From positions 1 through 64,000 of the forward strand of contig NZ_MNPW01000014.1 in NCBI RefSeq assembly GCF_001983175.1: a DNA stretch of 64,000 nt, read 5' to 3'. Position numbers and translations under genes: made by a program. Shown piece by piece: positions 53,965 to 62,491 of this stretch (its first letter is position 1; each line of letters opens with the position of its first letter). The notes under the pieces were generated by a model that was given only the letters and a program-made list of their open reading frames with translations, ran no database searches and had not been told where the DNA came from. The DNA is from Pseudomonas cedrina subsp. cedrina. GTDB lineage: Bacteria > Pseudomonadota > Gammaproteobacteria > Pseudomonadales > Pseudomonadaceae.

Positions 53965-55926
53965 TCAGCCGCGACGAAAATCCCCGGCACTCAAGCCAAA
54001 CCGGCTCATTTTGTTGTACAGCCCACCCCGCGACACGTTCAACTGTTGAGCGGCCAGGCGGATATTGCCGCCGGTGTTTTTGAGCGCGGCGACGATGGCG
54101 TGCATTTCGTGGCTGCTCAGGTCTTGCGTGGGTTGCGATTCATAAGCGCGGGCCGGAGAGCGAGGCTTGGTGTCCAACGGCAAATCGCCGGGCTCGATCA
54201 ACTCACTCATGGCCAGGTTGGTTGCCCGTTCGATGGCGTTTTCCAGCTCGCGCACATTGCCCGGCCAACCATGGGCCGAGAGCAAGGCCAACGCCTGCGG
54301 CGAGAACCCCTGCACCGATTTACGCAAGGAGCGCGCGCAACGCGTGAGGAAGTGCCGCGCCAGCAGCGGAATGTCGTCGCGGCGCATGCGCAGGGGCGGT
54401 ACGGTCAGGTTCAGCACATTGAGGCGGTAGTAGAGGTCTTCGCGAAACGCCCCCTCGGCCACTGCCTGGCTGAGATTGCGGTGAGTAGCGGCGATGATGC
54501 GCACGTCCACCTGCCGTGCGCTTTTCGCCCCGACCCGCGCGATCTCGCCTTCCTGCAGCACTCGCAACAGGCTGACCTGGGCGTCGAAGGACATGTCGCC
54601 AATCTCATCCAGGAAAATCGTCCCACCATCGGCCAGTTCGAACTTGCCCGCTGCTCCACCCCGGGCCGAGCCGGTAAACGCGCCCTCCACATGGCCGAAC
54701 AACTCGCTCTGCACCAGGTCCCGTGGAATCGCGCCGCAGTTGACCGCCACAAACGGGCCGTTACTACGCTCGCTGGCGTTGTGGATGGCCTGGGCGAAGA
54801 GCTCCTTGCCGGTGCCGCTTTCCCCCAGGATCAGCGTGGTTGAATCACTGCGACTGGCGATGCGCGCCAAGTGCAACGCATCCTGAATCGCCCGCGACGT
54901 GCCCTGGATGGTGTCGAAGGTATAACGCGCCTGGGTGCCGACAATGCGCCGCGTAATTTCGCGAATGCGCCGGTTTTCGCGCAGTGACACGATCACTCCG
55001 CCCTGCTCAAGCGGGCACACCGAGACCAGGCAGGCCAGCTGACTGCGGTCCTGCAGGTGGAAGGTGCAATCACGGTCACGGACCGGCTCGCCGATCACTT
55101 CGCCCAGTTCGCTGCGGCCCAGTTGCTGGAACGGGCGACCGATCAGCTCCAGGCCCACGCCGAACAGTTGCCGGGCATAGCGGTTGAGCGCCTTGATACA
55201 GCCGCGTTCGTCCAGCACCACCAGGCCTTCGTTGAGCACTTCGAGCACGGTTTGCTGCTCCTCCAGCAACCCTTGCAGGGCCATCTGCCGCGAGACGGCG
55301 TCGGCGGCGGCTTGCACCGTGCCGAGGGTATGGAAGTGAAACCAGCCGGGTTCGGCGGTGAGGGTCAGCATGGCCAGCGTCTGGCCCTGGGCATTCTTGA
55401 TCGGCGCGGCGGCGCAATGCATGCGGCGCTGGCGCAGGCCGACGGCGAAATTTTCCTCGGCCAGCACATACACCAGGCGGTCCTCGGCCAGGGCCAGGCC
55501 GGTGCAGTTGGTGCCTTGCACGGACTCCAGCAGGCGGCTGCCCACCGGGGTGATGTCCAGCCCGCAGAAATACAGCGTGGTGCCGTCGGTACCGGTGAGG
55601 TTGATATGGCCGCGCGGGTTGTAGGCCAGCAAGCCGTGCATGACTTGCGCCGCGGCCGCGATCAGCACGCGGTGGGTGGCCAGGGTAAGCGCCAGCGCTG
55701 CGGGGGCGACGAAGCGGTAGGCGTCGTCCGCCGGGTCGATAGCGGCTTCGACGCTGCGCCGCCACGAGTCCCAGATCACCTGGCGGACTTCGAACGGGCG
55801 CTCGGCCTGACCGGCCAGGCACGCACGCCACGCCTGCTCCAGGGCGGCAATCGGGCCGTCATTCAACGCCGCCGGGCCCAGGTTCGTCAGGTAATCAAGG
55901 TCTTGCACGCTGAGCGCCAGGGTCAT
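53965..55926 (-). CDS. Sigma-54-dependent activator, AcoR-like
   Basis: A 653-residue enhancer-binding protein. A GAF-like sensor domain (about 50-200) is followed by a PAS-like segment (about 220-315). The AAA+ domain has Walker A GESGTGKE (368-375) and Walker B GTIFLDEIG (435-443). The sigma-54-contacting loop reads GAFTGS (415-420) instead of GAFTGA. The C-terminal Fis-type helix-turn-helix is NIRLAAQQLNVSRGGLYNKM. It is divergent from the MocA-type operon, which has a matching sigma-54 promoter and palindromic upstream sites, so it is very probably its activator. Confidence 0.92.
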   Translation of the reverse strand: MTLALSVQDLDYLTNLGPAALNDGPIAALEQAWRACLAGQAERPFEVRQVIWDSWRRSVEAAIDPADDAYRFVAPAALALTLATHRVLIAAAAQVMHGLLAYNPRGHINLTGTDGTTLYFCGLDITPVGSRLLESVQGTNCTGLALAEDRLVYVLAEENFAVGLRQRRMHCAAAPIKNAQGQTLAMLTLTAEPGWFHFHTLGTVQAAADAVSRQMALQGLLEEQQTVLEVLNEGLVVLDERGCIKALNRYARQLFGVGLELIGRPFQQLGRSELGEVIGEPVRDRDCTFHLQDRSQLACLVSVCPLEQGGVIVSLRENRRIREITRRIVGTQARYTFDTIQGTSRAIQDALHLARIASRSDSTTLILGESGTGKELFAQAIHNASERSNGPFVAVNCGAIPRDLVQSELFGHVEGAFTGSARGGAAGKFELADGGTIFLDEIGDMSFDAQVSLLRVLQEGEIARVGAKSARQVDVRIIAATHRNLSQAVAEGAFREDLYYRLNVLNLTVPPLRMRRDDIPLLARHFLTRCARSLRKSVQGFSPQALALLSAHGWPGNVRELENAIERATNLAMSELIEPGDLPLDTKPRSPARAYESQPTQDLSSHEMHAIVAALKNTGGNIRLAAQQLNVSRGGLYNKMSRFGLSAGDFRRG

Positions 55927-55950
55927 CCGGAGATTCCATGTTCATGTTTT

Positions 55951-55974
55951 TGACATGTCAGTATAGACATGTCA
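55951..55974. promoter_or_regulatory. Paired palindromic upstream activator sites
   Basis: TGACATGTCA (55951-55960) and AGACATGTCA (55965-55974), 14 bp apart start to start. They lie about 65-90 bp upstream of the sigma-54 promoter at 56038. Good candidates for binding by the divergent activator. Confidence 0.7.
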
Positions 55975-56037
55975 TCAAAATGAACACTTTTTGTTTATAG
56001 ATATTTATTAATTGTTGAATATCAATGGCTTGGAAAC

Positions 56038-56053
56038 TGGCACAGCCCTTGCT
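56038..56053 (+). promoter_or_regulatory. Sigma-54 promoter of the MocA-type operon
   Basis: TGGCACAGCCCTTGCT matches the -24/-12 consensus almost perfectly. Start of transcription is expected near 56064, 47 bp before the first gene. Confidence 0.9.
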
Positions 56054-56110
56054 CCTGCTCCCTTGCCTGTCAGGACGTTCCTGAGGCCAATAACAACAAG
56101 GGGTCCCCTC

Positions 56111-57130
56111 ATGAGTACACAGAACATTCGCCTGGGCTTGATCGGTGCGGGTCGCATGGGCAGCTTTCACGGCCTGACAGCCGCACGCCACATTCCCGGC
56201 GCCAGCCTGGCGGCGATTGCCGACCCCACACCCGGCCAGGCCGCTCGCCTCGCCGCTGAACTGGGCGTGGCCAAGGTCTACACCGACCCTCAGCAATTGC
56301 TCGACGACCCGGATATCGACGGCGTACTCATCGCCGCCCCCGCCCGCAGCCACGCCGAACTGGTGATCAGCGCTGCCCGCGCCGGCAAAGGCATCTTCTG
56401 CGAAAAACCCATGGCCATCACCTTGGAGGAAGCCGACCGCGCCATCGCCGCCGCTGCCGATGCGCGCGTGCCCTTGCAGGTCGGTTTCAACCGGCGCTTC
56501 GCCAAGAGTTTCCGTACCGCGCACCTTGACGTCGCCGCCGGCCGTATCGGCACCCCGCAACTGCTGCGCTCCCTGACCCGCGACCCGGCGCTGAACAACC
56601 CCGCCGCGTCGCCGCAATGGGTGATCTTCCTGGAAACCCTGATCCACGACTTCGACACCCTGCGTTACCTCAACCCCGGTGCCGAAGCGGTGCAGGTGTT
56701 TGTGATGGCCGACGCACTGATCGCCCCGGCCTACAAGCGCCAGGGTTTGCTCGACACCGCCGTGGTCACGATCCGCTTCGACAACGGTGCGATTGCCACC
56801 GCCGAGGCCAATTTCCAGGCAGTGTATGGCTACGACGTACGCGGCGAAGTGTTCGGCAGCGCGGGCATGTTGAGCATGGGCAGCCTCAACGATTGCGACC
56901 TGGTGCGCTACCTGGCCCAAGGCATCCAGGCCGACACCCAGCGCATGGACACCGACCTGCTGCGCGACGCCTATGTCGCCGAGCTCAACCACTTTGTCGA
57001 CTGCCTGCGCAGCGGCGCCAAGCCCCTGGCCAGCGGCGAAGACGCCCGCGCCGCCCTGGCGATTGCCCGCGCGTGCATCGAGTCGTTCGAAACCGGCAAG
57101 GCGGTTGCCGTCGCGGGAGCCCAGCGATGA
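56111..57130 (+). CDS. Gfo/Idh/MocA-family NAD(P)-dependent dehydrogenase
   Basis: A 339-residue dehydrogenase probably acting on inositol, an inosamine or a related sugar. The Rossmann motif is LGLIGAGRMGSFHG, the catalytic Lys lies in the conserved CEKPMAI, and the MocA-type C-terminal domain has the LIHDFDTLRYL motif with its His. ATG 56111 follows AAGGGG; the frame is open 33 codons upstream across the promoter. It is the first gene of a three-gene operon with ATGA overlap to the next. Similar to inositol 2-dehydrogenases and rhizopine MocA. Confidence 0.88.
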   Translation: MSTQNIRLGLIGAGRMGSFHGLTAARHIPGASLAAIADPTPGQAARLAAELGVAKVYTDPQQLLDDPDIDGVLIAAPARSHAELVISAARAGKGIFCEKPMAITLEEADRAIAAAADARVPLQVGFNRRFAKSFRTAHLDVAAGRIGTPQLLRSLTRDPALNNPAASPQWVIFLETLIHDFDTLRYLNPGAEAVQVFVMADALIAPAYKRQGLLDTAVVTIRFDNGAIATAEANFQAVYGYDVRGEVFGSAGMLSMGSLNDCDLVRYLAQGIQADTQRMDTDLLRDAYVAELNHFVDCLRSGAKPLASGEDARAALAIARACIESFETGKAVAVAGAQR

Positions 57131-57906
57131 GTGCGTTCAAACTGGCGGTGAGCGCCGAAATGGTGTTTCTCGACCTGCCCTTTATCGAACGCGTGAAGCG
57201 TATTCACGCGTTGGGCTTCAGCGTCGAAATCTGGAACTGGACCGACAAAGACATCGGCGCCCTGGCCGCCACCGGCGCCGACTTTACCTCGATGACCGGC
57301 TACATCAGCGGCACCCTTACCGACCCTGATGGCATCCGCCATTTGCTCGACAGCGCCCGCGAATCCCTGGGCATTGCCGAGCAACTCAACTGCCCCAGCC
57401 TCAACCTGCACGGCACCGGCCTGGGTGACGGCGGCTTGCCGGTTCACCCCGTCAGCCAGGCCACCGGGCGCATGTGGCTGAGCGCCTGCAAGACCCTGGA
57501 AAAAATCGCGCGCCTGGGCGAAGACGCTGGCCGGGTGTTTCTGCTGGAGAACCTCAACACCGAGGTCGATCACCCCGGCACGCCCTTCGCCCGCGCCGAT
57601 GACACCCTGGCGCTGATTGAAGCCGTGGGCAGCCCGCACCTGAAGCTGAACCTGGACCTGTACCACGCGCAGATCGGCGAAGGGAACCTGATCGAGCTGA
57701 TCCAGCGCGCGGGTGCCTCCATCGGCGAAATCCAGGTGGCCGACGTGCCGGGGCGCAAGGAGCCCGGCACCGGTGAGATCCACTACCCGGCCATCGCCAG
57801 GGCGTTGTATGCCATGGGCTACCGCGGCGTGGTCGGCCTGGAAGGCTGGGCCAGCGGCGACAGCACCCTGGCGCTGGAGCGTTTCCGCCAAGCATTCACC
57901 CTATAA
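57127..57906 (+). CDS. TIM-barrel isomerase (hydroxypyruvate-isomerase-like)
   Basis: A 259-residue TIM-barrel protein of the AP-endonuclease-2/Hyi group. Metal ligand candidates are Glu in VFLLENLNTE, Asp and His in LNLDLYHAQIG, and the terminal Glu in VVGLEGWASG. PGRKEPGTGEIHY is the Hyi-like substrate loop. It is coupled by ATGA to the MocA-type gene. Together they may carry out oxidation then isomerisation of a cyclitol or sugar acid. Confidence 0.82.
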   Translation: MSAFKLAVSAEMVFLDLPFIERVKRIHALGFSVEIWNWTDKDIGALAATGADFTSMTGYISGTLTDPDGIRHLLDSARESLGIAEQLNCPSLNLHGTGLGDGGLPVHPVSQATGRMWLSACKTLEKIARLGEDAGRVFLLENLNTEVDHPGTPFARADDTLALIEAVGSPHLKLNLDLYHAQIGEGNLIELIQRAGASIGEIQVADVPGRKEPGTGEIHYPAIARALYAMGYRGVVGLEGWASGDSTLALERFRQAFTL

Positions 57907-57925
57907 CAATAAAAGGAACACCCTT

Positions 57926-58852
57926 ATGAACCGCTATTCATTGTTTGTTGCCACGCTGCTGCTGCTGTTCAGCCAATGGACCTTTGCCGCGTATCGAATC
58001 GGCGTGAGCATCGCCCGGGTTGATGACAACTTCATGACCTACGTACGCACCGGGCTGGAAGCCGCCGCCAAGCAGCAGGACGTGCAGATTCAGTTCGAAG
58101 ATGCCCAGGGCGACGTGGTGCGCCAGCTCAACCAGGTCGAAGGGTTTCTCAACCAGAAAGTCGACGCGGTGATCGTGCTGCCGGTCGACACCGGCGCCAC
58201 CGCCAACATCACCCGCGCCGCCGTGGCGGCCAAGACGCCGCTGGTGTACGTCAACCGCCACCCGGATGAGCGCACCCTGCCCAAGGGCGTGGTCACCGTG
58301 GCGTCCAACGACATCGAGGCCGGGCAATTGCAGATGCGCTACCTCGCGGAAAAACTCGGGGGCAAAGGCAACGTGGCGATCATCATGGGCGACCTCGCGC
58401 AGAACGCCACCCATGACCGCACCGAAGGCGCCAAACAGGTGCTCAAGGACTTTCCCGGGATCAAGGTGGTCGAGCAGCAAAGCGCCGAATGGCAACGCAG
58501 CAAAGGCATGGACCTGACCAGCAACTGGCTGCTGGCGGGCACGCAATTCGATGCCATCGTGGCCAACAACGACGAGATGGCGATTGGCGCGGCCATGGCG
58601 CTGCAGCAGGCGGGTAAAGCCAAGGGCGACGTGGCGATCGTGGGTATCGATGGCTTGCCCGATGGCTTGGCGGCGATCAAGCGTGGTTTGCTCACGGCGT
58701 CAGTGTTCCAGGACCCGAAGGCCCAGGCGACTCAGGCGGTACAGGCGGCGGTGCGGATGATCAAGGGCGAGCCGATTGAAGCCGAGGTGTGGGTGCCGTT
58801 CGAATTGATCAAGCCGGAGCAGGTAAGCGTATTCGAGCAACGCTACAAATAG
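57926..58852 (+). CDS. Periplasmic sugar-binding protein (MocB/RbsB-like)
   Basis: A 308-residue exported binding protein of the ribose/inositol type, with a signal peptide ending at FA in QWTFAAYRIGVS. The ligand cleft motifs include VDDNFMTYVRTGLEAAA, VDAVIVLPVDTGATANI, and NDEMAIGAAMALQQAG with VGIDGLPDGLAAI. It is similar to rhizopine/inositol-binding MocB. It lies 19 bp after the isomerase gene. No ABC ATPase or permease accompanies it, so it must use a distant transporter or act as a sensor. Confidence 0.87.
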   Translation: MNRYSLFVATLLLLFSQWTFAAYRIGVSIARVDDNFMTYVRTGLEAAAKQQDVQIQFEDAQGDVVRQLNQVEGFLNQKVDAVIVLPVDTGATANITRAAVAAKTPLVYVNRHPDERTLPKGVVTVASNDIEAGQLQMRYLAEKLGGKGNVAIIMGDLAQNATHDRTEGAKQVLKDFPGIKVVEQQSAEWQRSKGMDLTSNWLLAGTQFDAIVANNDEMAIGAAMALQQAGKAKGDVAIVGIDGLPDGLAAIKRGLLTASVFQDPKAQATQAVQAAVRMIKGEPIEAEVWVPFELIKPEQVSVFEQRYK

Positions 58853-58878
58853 CTCGAGAATGTGGAGCTCCCACAGTT

Positions 58879-59003
58879 GATCGTTCCCACGCTCCGCGTG
58901 GGAATGCCGCCTTGGACGCTCCGCGTCCCGCAGGACAGCTTAATGTGTACAGGTGACGCAGAGCGTCACGTGATGCATTCCCACGCGGAGCGTGGGAACG
59001 ATC
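58879..59003. repeat. Palindromic GATCGTTCCCACGC repeat
   Basis: GATCGTTCCCACGCTCCGCG faces its inverse at the other end. It lies between convergent genes. Confidence 0.85.
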
Positions 59004-59043
59004 CGCAGCGATGCGGCGACCCGACAAACCAGCTCCCACAGAT

Positions 59044-59877
59044 TCAGTCCAGGTCGCTTGCACAATGGCGTTCGGCCAATTGCTCATCGGGCTCGCCGGA
59101 AACCCGATTCACCCTACGCCCACGCTGCACCGCCGGCCGTGCCTCGATGGCCTCCGCCCAACGCACCACATGGGTGTACTCATGCACCGCCAGAAACTGC
59201 GCCGCGCCGTACAAGCGGCCTTTGACCAGCCCGCCATACCATGGCCAGATCGCAATATCAGCAATGGTGTACTCATCACCGGCAATGTACTCGCTCACGG
59301 CCAGGCGCTGGTTCAGCACGTCCAACTGACGCTTGGTCTCCATGGCGAACCGGTTGATCGGGTATTCCATCTTGCTCGGCGCATACGCATAGAAATGCCC
59401 GAAACCGCCGCCCAGGTAAGGCGCGCTGCCCATCTGCCAGAACAACCACGACAGGCACTCCGCACGGGCTGCAGGCTCAGAGGGGAAGAACGCGCCGAAT
59501 TTTTCCGCCAGGTACTGCAAGATTGCGCCGGACTCGAACACCCGAATCGGCGCGGCGCCGCTGCGATCCAGCAGTGCCGGGATCTTGGAGTTCGGGTTGA
59601 TCCCGACAAAGCCGCTGCCGAACTGGTCGCCGTCGCCGATCTTGATCAGCCACGCATCGTATTCGGCGCCGCTGTGCCCCAGGGCCAGCAGCTCTTCAAG
59701 CAGAATGGTGACCTTCTGCCCATTGGGCGTGGCCAGGGAATACAGTTGCAGGGGGTGCTGGCCCACCGGCAGTTCCTTGTCATGGGTCGGGCCGGCAATC
59801 GGGCGGTTGATGCTGGCGAACGTGCCGCCACTTTCGGCGTCCCAGGTCCAGACCTTGGGGGGTACGTACTCGGTCAT
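59044..59877 (-). CDS. yghU: Glutathione-dependent disulfide-bond oxidoreductase YghU-like
   Basis: A 277-residue glutathione-transferase-fold enzyme that matches E. coli YghU over most of its length (KVWTWDAESGGTFASINRP; PNGQKVTILLEELLALG; GGGFGHFYAYAPSKMEYPIN; VAGDEYTIADIAIWPW-type). These enzymes reduce disulfides and organic hydroperoxides with two glutathiones. ATG 59877 is chosen by homology; 28 codons are open upstream. It stands alone, convergent with the binding-protein gene. Confidence 0.93.
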   Translation of the reverse strand: MTEYVPPKVWTWDAESGGTFASINRPIAGPTHDKELPVGQHPLQLYSLATPNGQKVTILLEELLALGHSGAEYDAWLIKIGDGDQFGSGFVGINPNSKIPALLDRSGAAPIRVFESGAILQYLAEKFGAFFPSEPAARAECLSWLFWQMGSAPYLGGGFGHFYAYAPSKMEYPINRFAMETKRQLDVLNQRLAVSEYIAGDEYTIADIAIWPWYGGLVKGRLYGAAQFLAVHEYTHVVRWAEAIEARPAVQRGRRVNRVSGEPDEQLAERHCASDLD

Positions 59878-60306
59878 GCTCACTGCTCCAGAAGCGATCA
59901 ACGAAGCGTTCCAGACTAAACCAAAGGTTGGCGTTGCGGGAACCCATCGAATAAGCACCACTGTTTAATGTGGGAGCGGGCTTGCCCGCGATGGCGGCGT
60001 GTCATCAACCCATCTGCTCCTGACCCACCGATATCGCGGTATAGGTACAGCTTTCTAAAAGCTGGAAAATCTACCTGTAGTGAGCGGGCTTGTCCCGCGC
60101 TGGGTGGCGAAGCCGCCCCAATAAGTACACCGCAGTGTTCCAGATGAGACCAGGTCGTCTGGTTTGGGGCGGCTTCGCCACCCAGCGCGGGCGGTGCGAC
60201 GATTCGACAAGCCCGCTCACTACAAAGATGTGTAGATACCTGGATATCGCGGGCAAGCCCGCTCCCACATTTTTAAACCAGCATCGTCTGGACGATTGCG
60301 CTGGGT
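59878..60306. other. Gene-free stretch with interrupted REP pair
   Basis: Apart from the short yghU promoter region, it consists of a REP pair whose right half is interrupted by an inverted-repeat element. No gene was seen. Confidence 0.75.
60030..60252. mobile_element. 203-bp inverted-repeat element in a REP, flanked by 10-bp direct repeats
   Basis: GATATCGCGG occurs at 60030-60039 and again at 60243-60252. Between them lie 203 bp with ends AGGTA (60043) and TACCT (60237-60241) and a long inner inverted repeat (60077-60223). The REP sequence continues after the right direct repeat (GCAAGCCCGCTCCCACAT). This looks like insertion of a non-autonomous element with target duplication; no transposase is present. 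Confidence 0.55.
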
Positions 60307-61074
60307 TCAGACCCAACCACCATCCACAATGAAGTTCTGCGCCGAGCACATCGCCGAGGCATCGGAGGCGAGAAACAGCGCCATATTGGCAATATGTTCC
60401 GGCAGTACGCTGCCCGGCAAGCATTGGCTGCGGCTGATCAGTTCCTTGGCGGCATCGTCGACCCACATCGCCAGTTGTTTTTCAGTCATCACCCAACCGG
60501 GCACCAGCGTGTTGACGCGGATGCGGCTCGGCCCCAGTTCCCGGGCCAGGGCGCGGGTCATGCCGTGGGCGGCGGCCTTGCTGGCGGCGTACACCGGGTA
60601 GCCGGCGGAGGCCATCATCCAGCCCACCGACCCCAGGTTGATGATCGCCCCGCCACCTGCGTTTTTCATCATCGGCACCACGGCCTTGGCGGCGAAGAAG
60701 GCGTGCTTGAGGTTGACCGAGATCAGCCTGTCGAACATTTCCGAGTCGACTTCTTCGAGCGTGTGGCGCACGTCATTGGCCGCGTTGTTCACCAGCACGG
60801 TGATCGGCCCCAATGAGTGTTCGAAGCGGCCGATAGCGGCTTTGTAGCCGATCTCGTCAGTGATGTCGCAATTGACGAACTCCACGGTGTGCCCGCGCGA
60901 ACTCAACAGCGCCGCCAGGCGTTCGCCCTGGCTTTGCGCACGGTCCACAAACCCCACCTTGGCGCCCTGGGCGGCGAAGGCCCGGACCATGAATTCGCCG
61001 ATACCCGAAGCACCGCCGGAGATCAGCACGGTCTTGCCTTCGAGGTCGGGATAAACCGCGTGTTGAGTCGTCAT
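60307..61074 (-). CDS. Short-chain dehydrogenase (sugar 1-dehydrogenase-like)
   Basis: A 255-residue SDR. The cofactor loop is GGASGIG (20-26), NNAA lies at 96-99, and the catalytic set is Ser149, Tyr162 and Lys166 (YAASK). The pattern NNAANDVRHTLEEV and the ending FIVDGGW resemble the Caulobacter xylose/arabinose 1-dehydrogenase subgroup. Its position beside an aldose epimerase and an arabinose importer suggests oxidation of L-arabinose or a similar aldose to the lactone. The substrate is inferred. Confidence 0.82.
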   Translation of the reverse strand: MTTQHAVYPDLEGKTVLISGGASGIGEFMVRAFAAQGAKVGFVDRAQSQGERLAALLSSRGHTVEFVNCDITDEIGYKAAIGRFEHSLGPITVLVNNAANDVRHTLEEVDSEMFDRLISVNLKHAFFAAKAVVPMMKNAGGGAIINLGSVGWMMASAGYPVYAASKAAAHGMTRALARELGPSRIRVNTLVPGWVMTEKQLAMWVDDAAKELISRSQCLPGSVLPEHIANMALFLASDASAMCSAQNFIVDGGWV

Positions 61075-61210
61075 GAAAGGTTGCCTCGCTCAATTAGTCT
61101 TATTTTATTTTGCAAATACGGCGTTTAAGGCTATAAATTCGCTGTCCAACCGACAAAATATCGCTATTAGTAGAACTATTCCACTCAAAACAACAAAAGG
61201 AAGTTCGACC

Positions 61211-62359
61211 ATGAAGCACCCTCGTTATCTGTTGTCCGGTCTCGCCATGTCCATGTTGATCGCCAGCGGCGGCGCCCAGGCCGCAGGACTCACCAGCGAA
61301 CACAAACCCTTCGGTAAAACCAACGACGGCACCGCCGTCGAGCAGTACATCCTGCGCAACAGCCACGGCATGCAAGCCACGGTGATCACCTACGGCGGCG
61401 TGCTGCAGTCGCTGAAAGTGCCGGACAAAAACGGCAAGGTCGACGACGTGGTGCTGGGCTTCGACGACGTGCAAGGCTACCAGGCCGGCACGGCGTTTTT
61501 CGGAGCGACCATCGGCCGCTTCGGCAATCGCCTGGCCGGCGGTGCCTTTGAGCTGGACGGCAAACGCTACCAGGTGCCGCTCAACGATGGCCCCAACTCC
61601 TTGCATGGCGGCGCACAAGGCTTCGACAAGCAGGTGTGGAAGGCCGCCGAGGTCAAGGGCAAAGACTCGGTGGGCGTTACCCTCACCTACCTGTCCAAGG
61701 ACGGTGAAATGGGCTTCCCCGGTAACCTGAAAACCGAAGTCACTTACAGCCTCAACGAGAAAAACGAACTGCACATCGCCTACAAAGCCACCACCGACAA
61801 ACCGACGGTGCTCAACCTCACCAACCACAGCTACTTCAACCTGGCCGGCGCGGGCAATGGCGACATTCTCAAGCAAGTGGCTACCTTGCACGCCAGCCAT
61901 TACACGCCGGTGAACGCCACCCTGATTCCGACCGGCGAAGTGGCGCCGGTGAAAGGCACGCCGATGGACTTCCTCAAACCAACACCGATCGGCCAGCACA
62001 TCAAGGCCGATCATCCGCAGCTCAAGTTTGCCGAGCCTAAACAAGGCGGGTTCGACTTCAACTGGGCACTGGACACCCAGGGTGACGTGAAGAAACTGGC
62101 GGCCGAGGTGCATGATCCTGAGTCGGGGCGCAGATTGCAGCTCTACACCACGGAGCCGGGCGTGCAGTTCTATACCAGTAACTTCCTTGATGGTTCGGTA
62201 AAGGGCAAAGGCGGCAAGACTTACCTGCACTGGAGTGGTTTCACCCTGGAGACCCAGCACTATCCAGATGCACCTAACCAGCCCAAGTTTGCCTCGACCC
62301 GCCTGAACCCTGGGCAGACTTATACCCAGAACACCGTTTTCAAATTCTCCGCCGACTAA
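61211..62359 (+). CDS. galM: Periplasmic aldose 1-epimerase (GalM type)
   Basis: A 382-residue mutarotase with a signal peptide (LIASGGAQA). It interconverts alpha and beta anomers. Catalytic residues are His in NSLHGGAQGFDK and in LTNHSYFNL, and Glu in the C-terminal TTEPGVQFYTSN. AAAAGGAA precedes the ATG; 46 further codons are open upstream without a signal. Being periplasmic, it can supply the anomer favoured by the importer encoded next door. It is divergent from the SDR gene and convergent with araH. Confidence 0.93.
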   Translation: MKHPRYLLSGLAMSMLIASGGAQAAGLTSEHKPFGKTNDGTAVEQYILRNSHGMQATVITYGGVLQSLKVPDKNGKVDDVVLGFDDVQGYQAGTAFFGATIGRFGNRLAGGAFELDGKRYQVPLNDGPNSLHGGAQGFDKQVWKAAEVKGKDSVGVTLTYLSKDGEMGFPGNLKTEVTYSLNEKNELHIAYKATTDKPTVLNLTNHSYFNLAGAGNGDILKQVATLHASHYTPVNATLIPTGEVAPVKGTPMDFLKPTPIGQHIKADHPQLKFAEPKQGGFDFNWALDTQGDVKKLAAEVHDPESGRRLQLYTTEPGVQFYTSNFLDGSVKGKGGKTYLHWSGFTLETQHYPDAPNQPKFASTRLNPGQTYTQNTVFKFSAD

Positions 62360-62376
62360 ACCTGTGGACCTGTAAT

Positions 62377-62487
62377 GATCGTTCCCACGCTCCGCGTGGG
62401 AATGCCGCCTGGGACGCTCCGCGTCCCGCTTCAGAAGTGACGCAGAGCGTCACAAGATGCATTCCCACGCAGAGCGTGGGAACGATC
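62377..62487. repeat. Palindromic GATCGTTCCCACGC repeat
   Basis: Fills the gap between the convergent galM and araH genes; five bases separate it from the araH stop. Confidence 0.85.
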
Positions 62488-62491
62488 AGGT

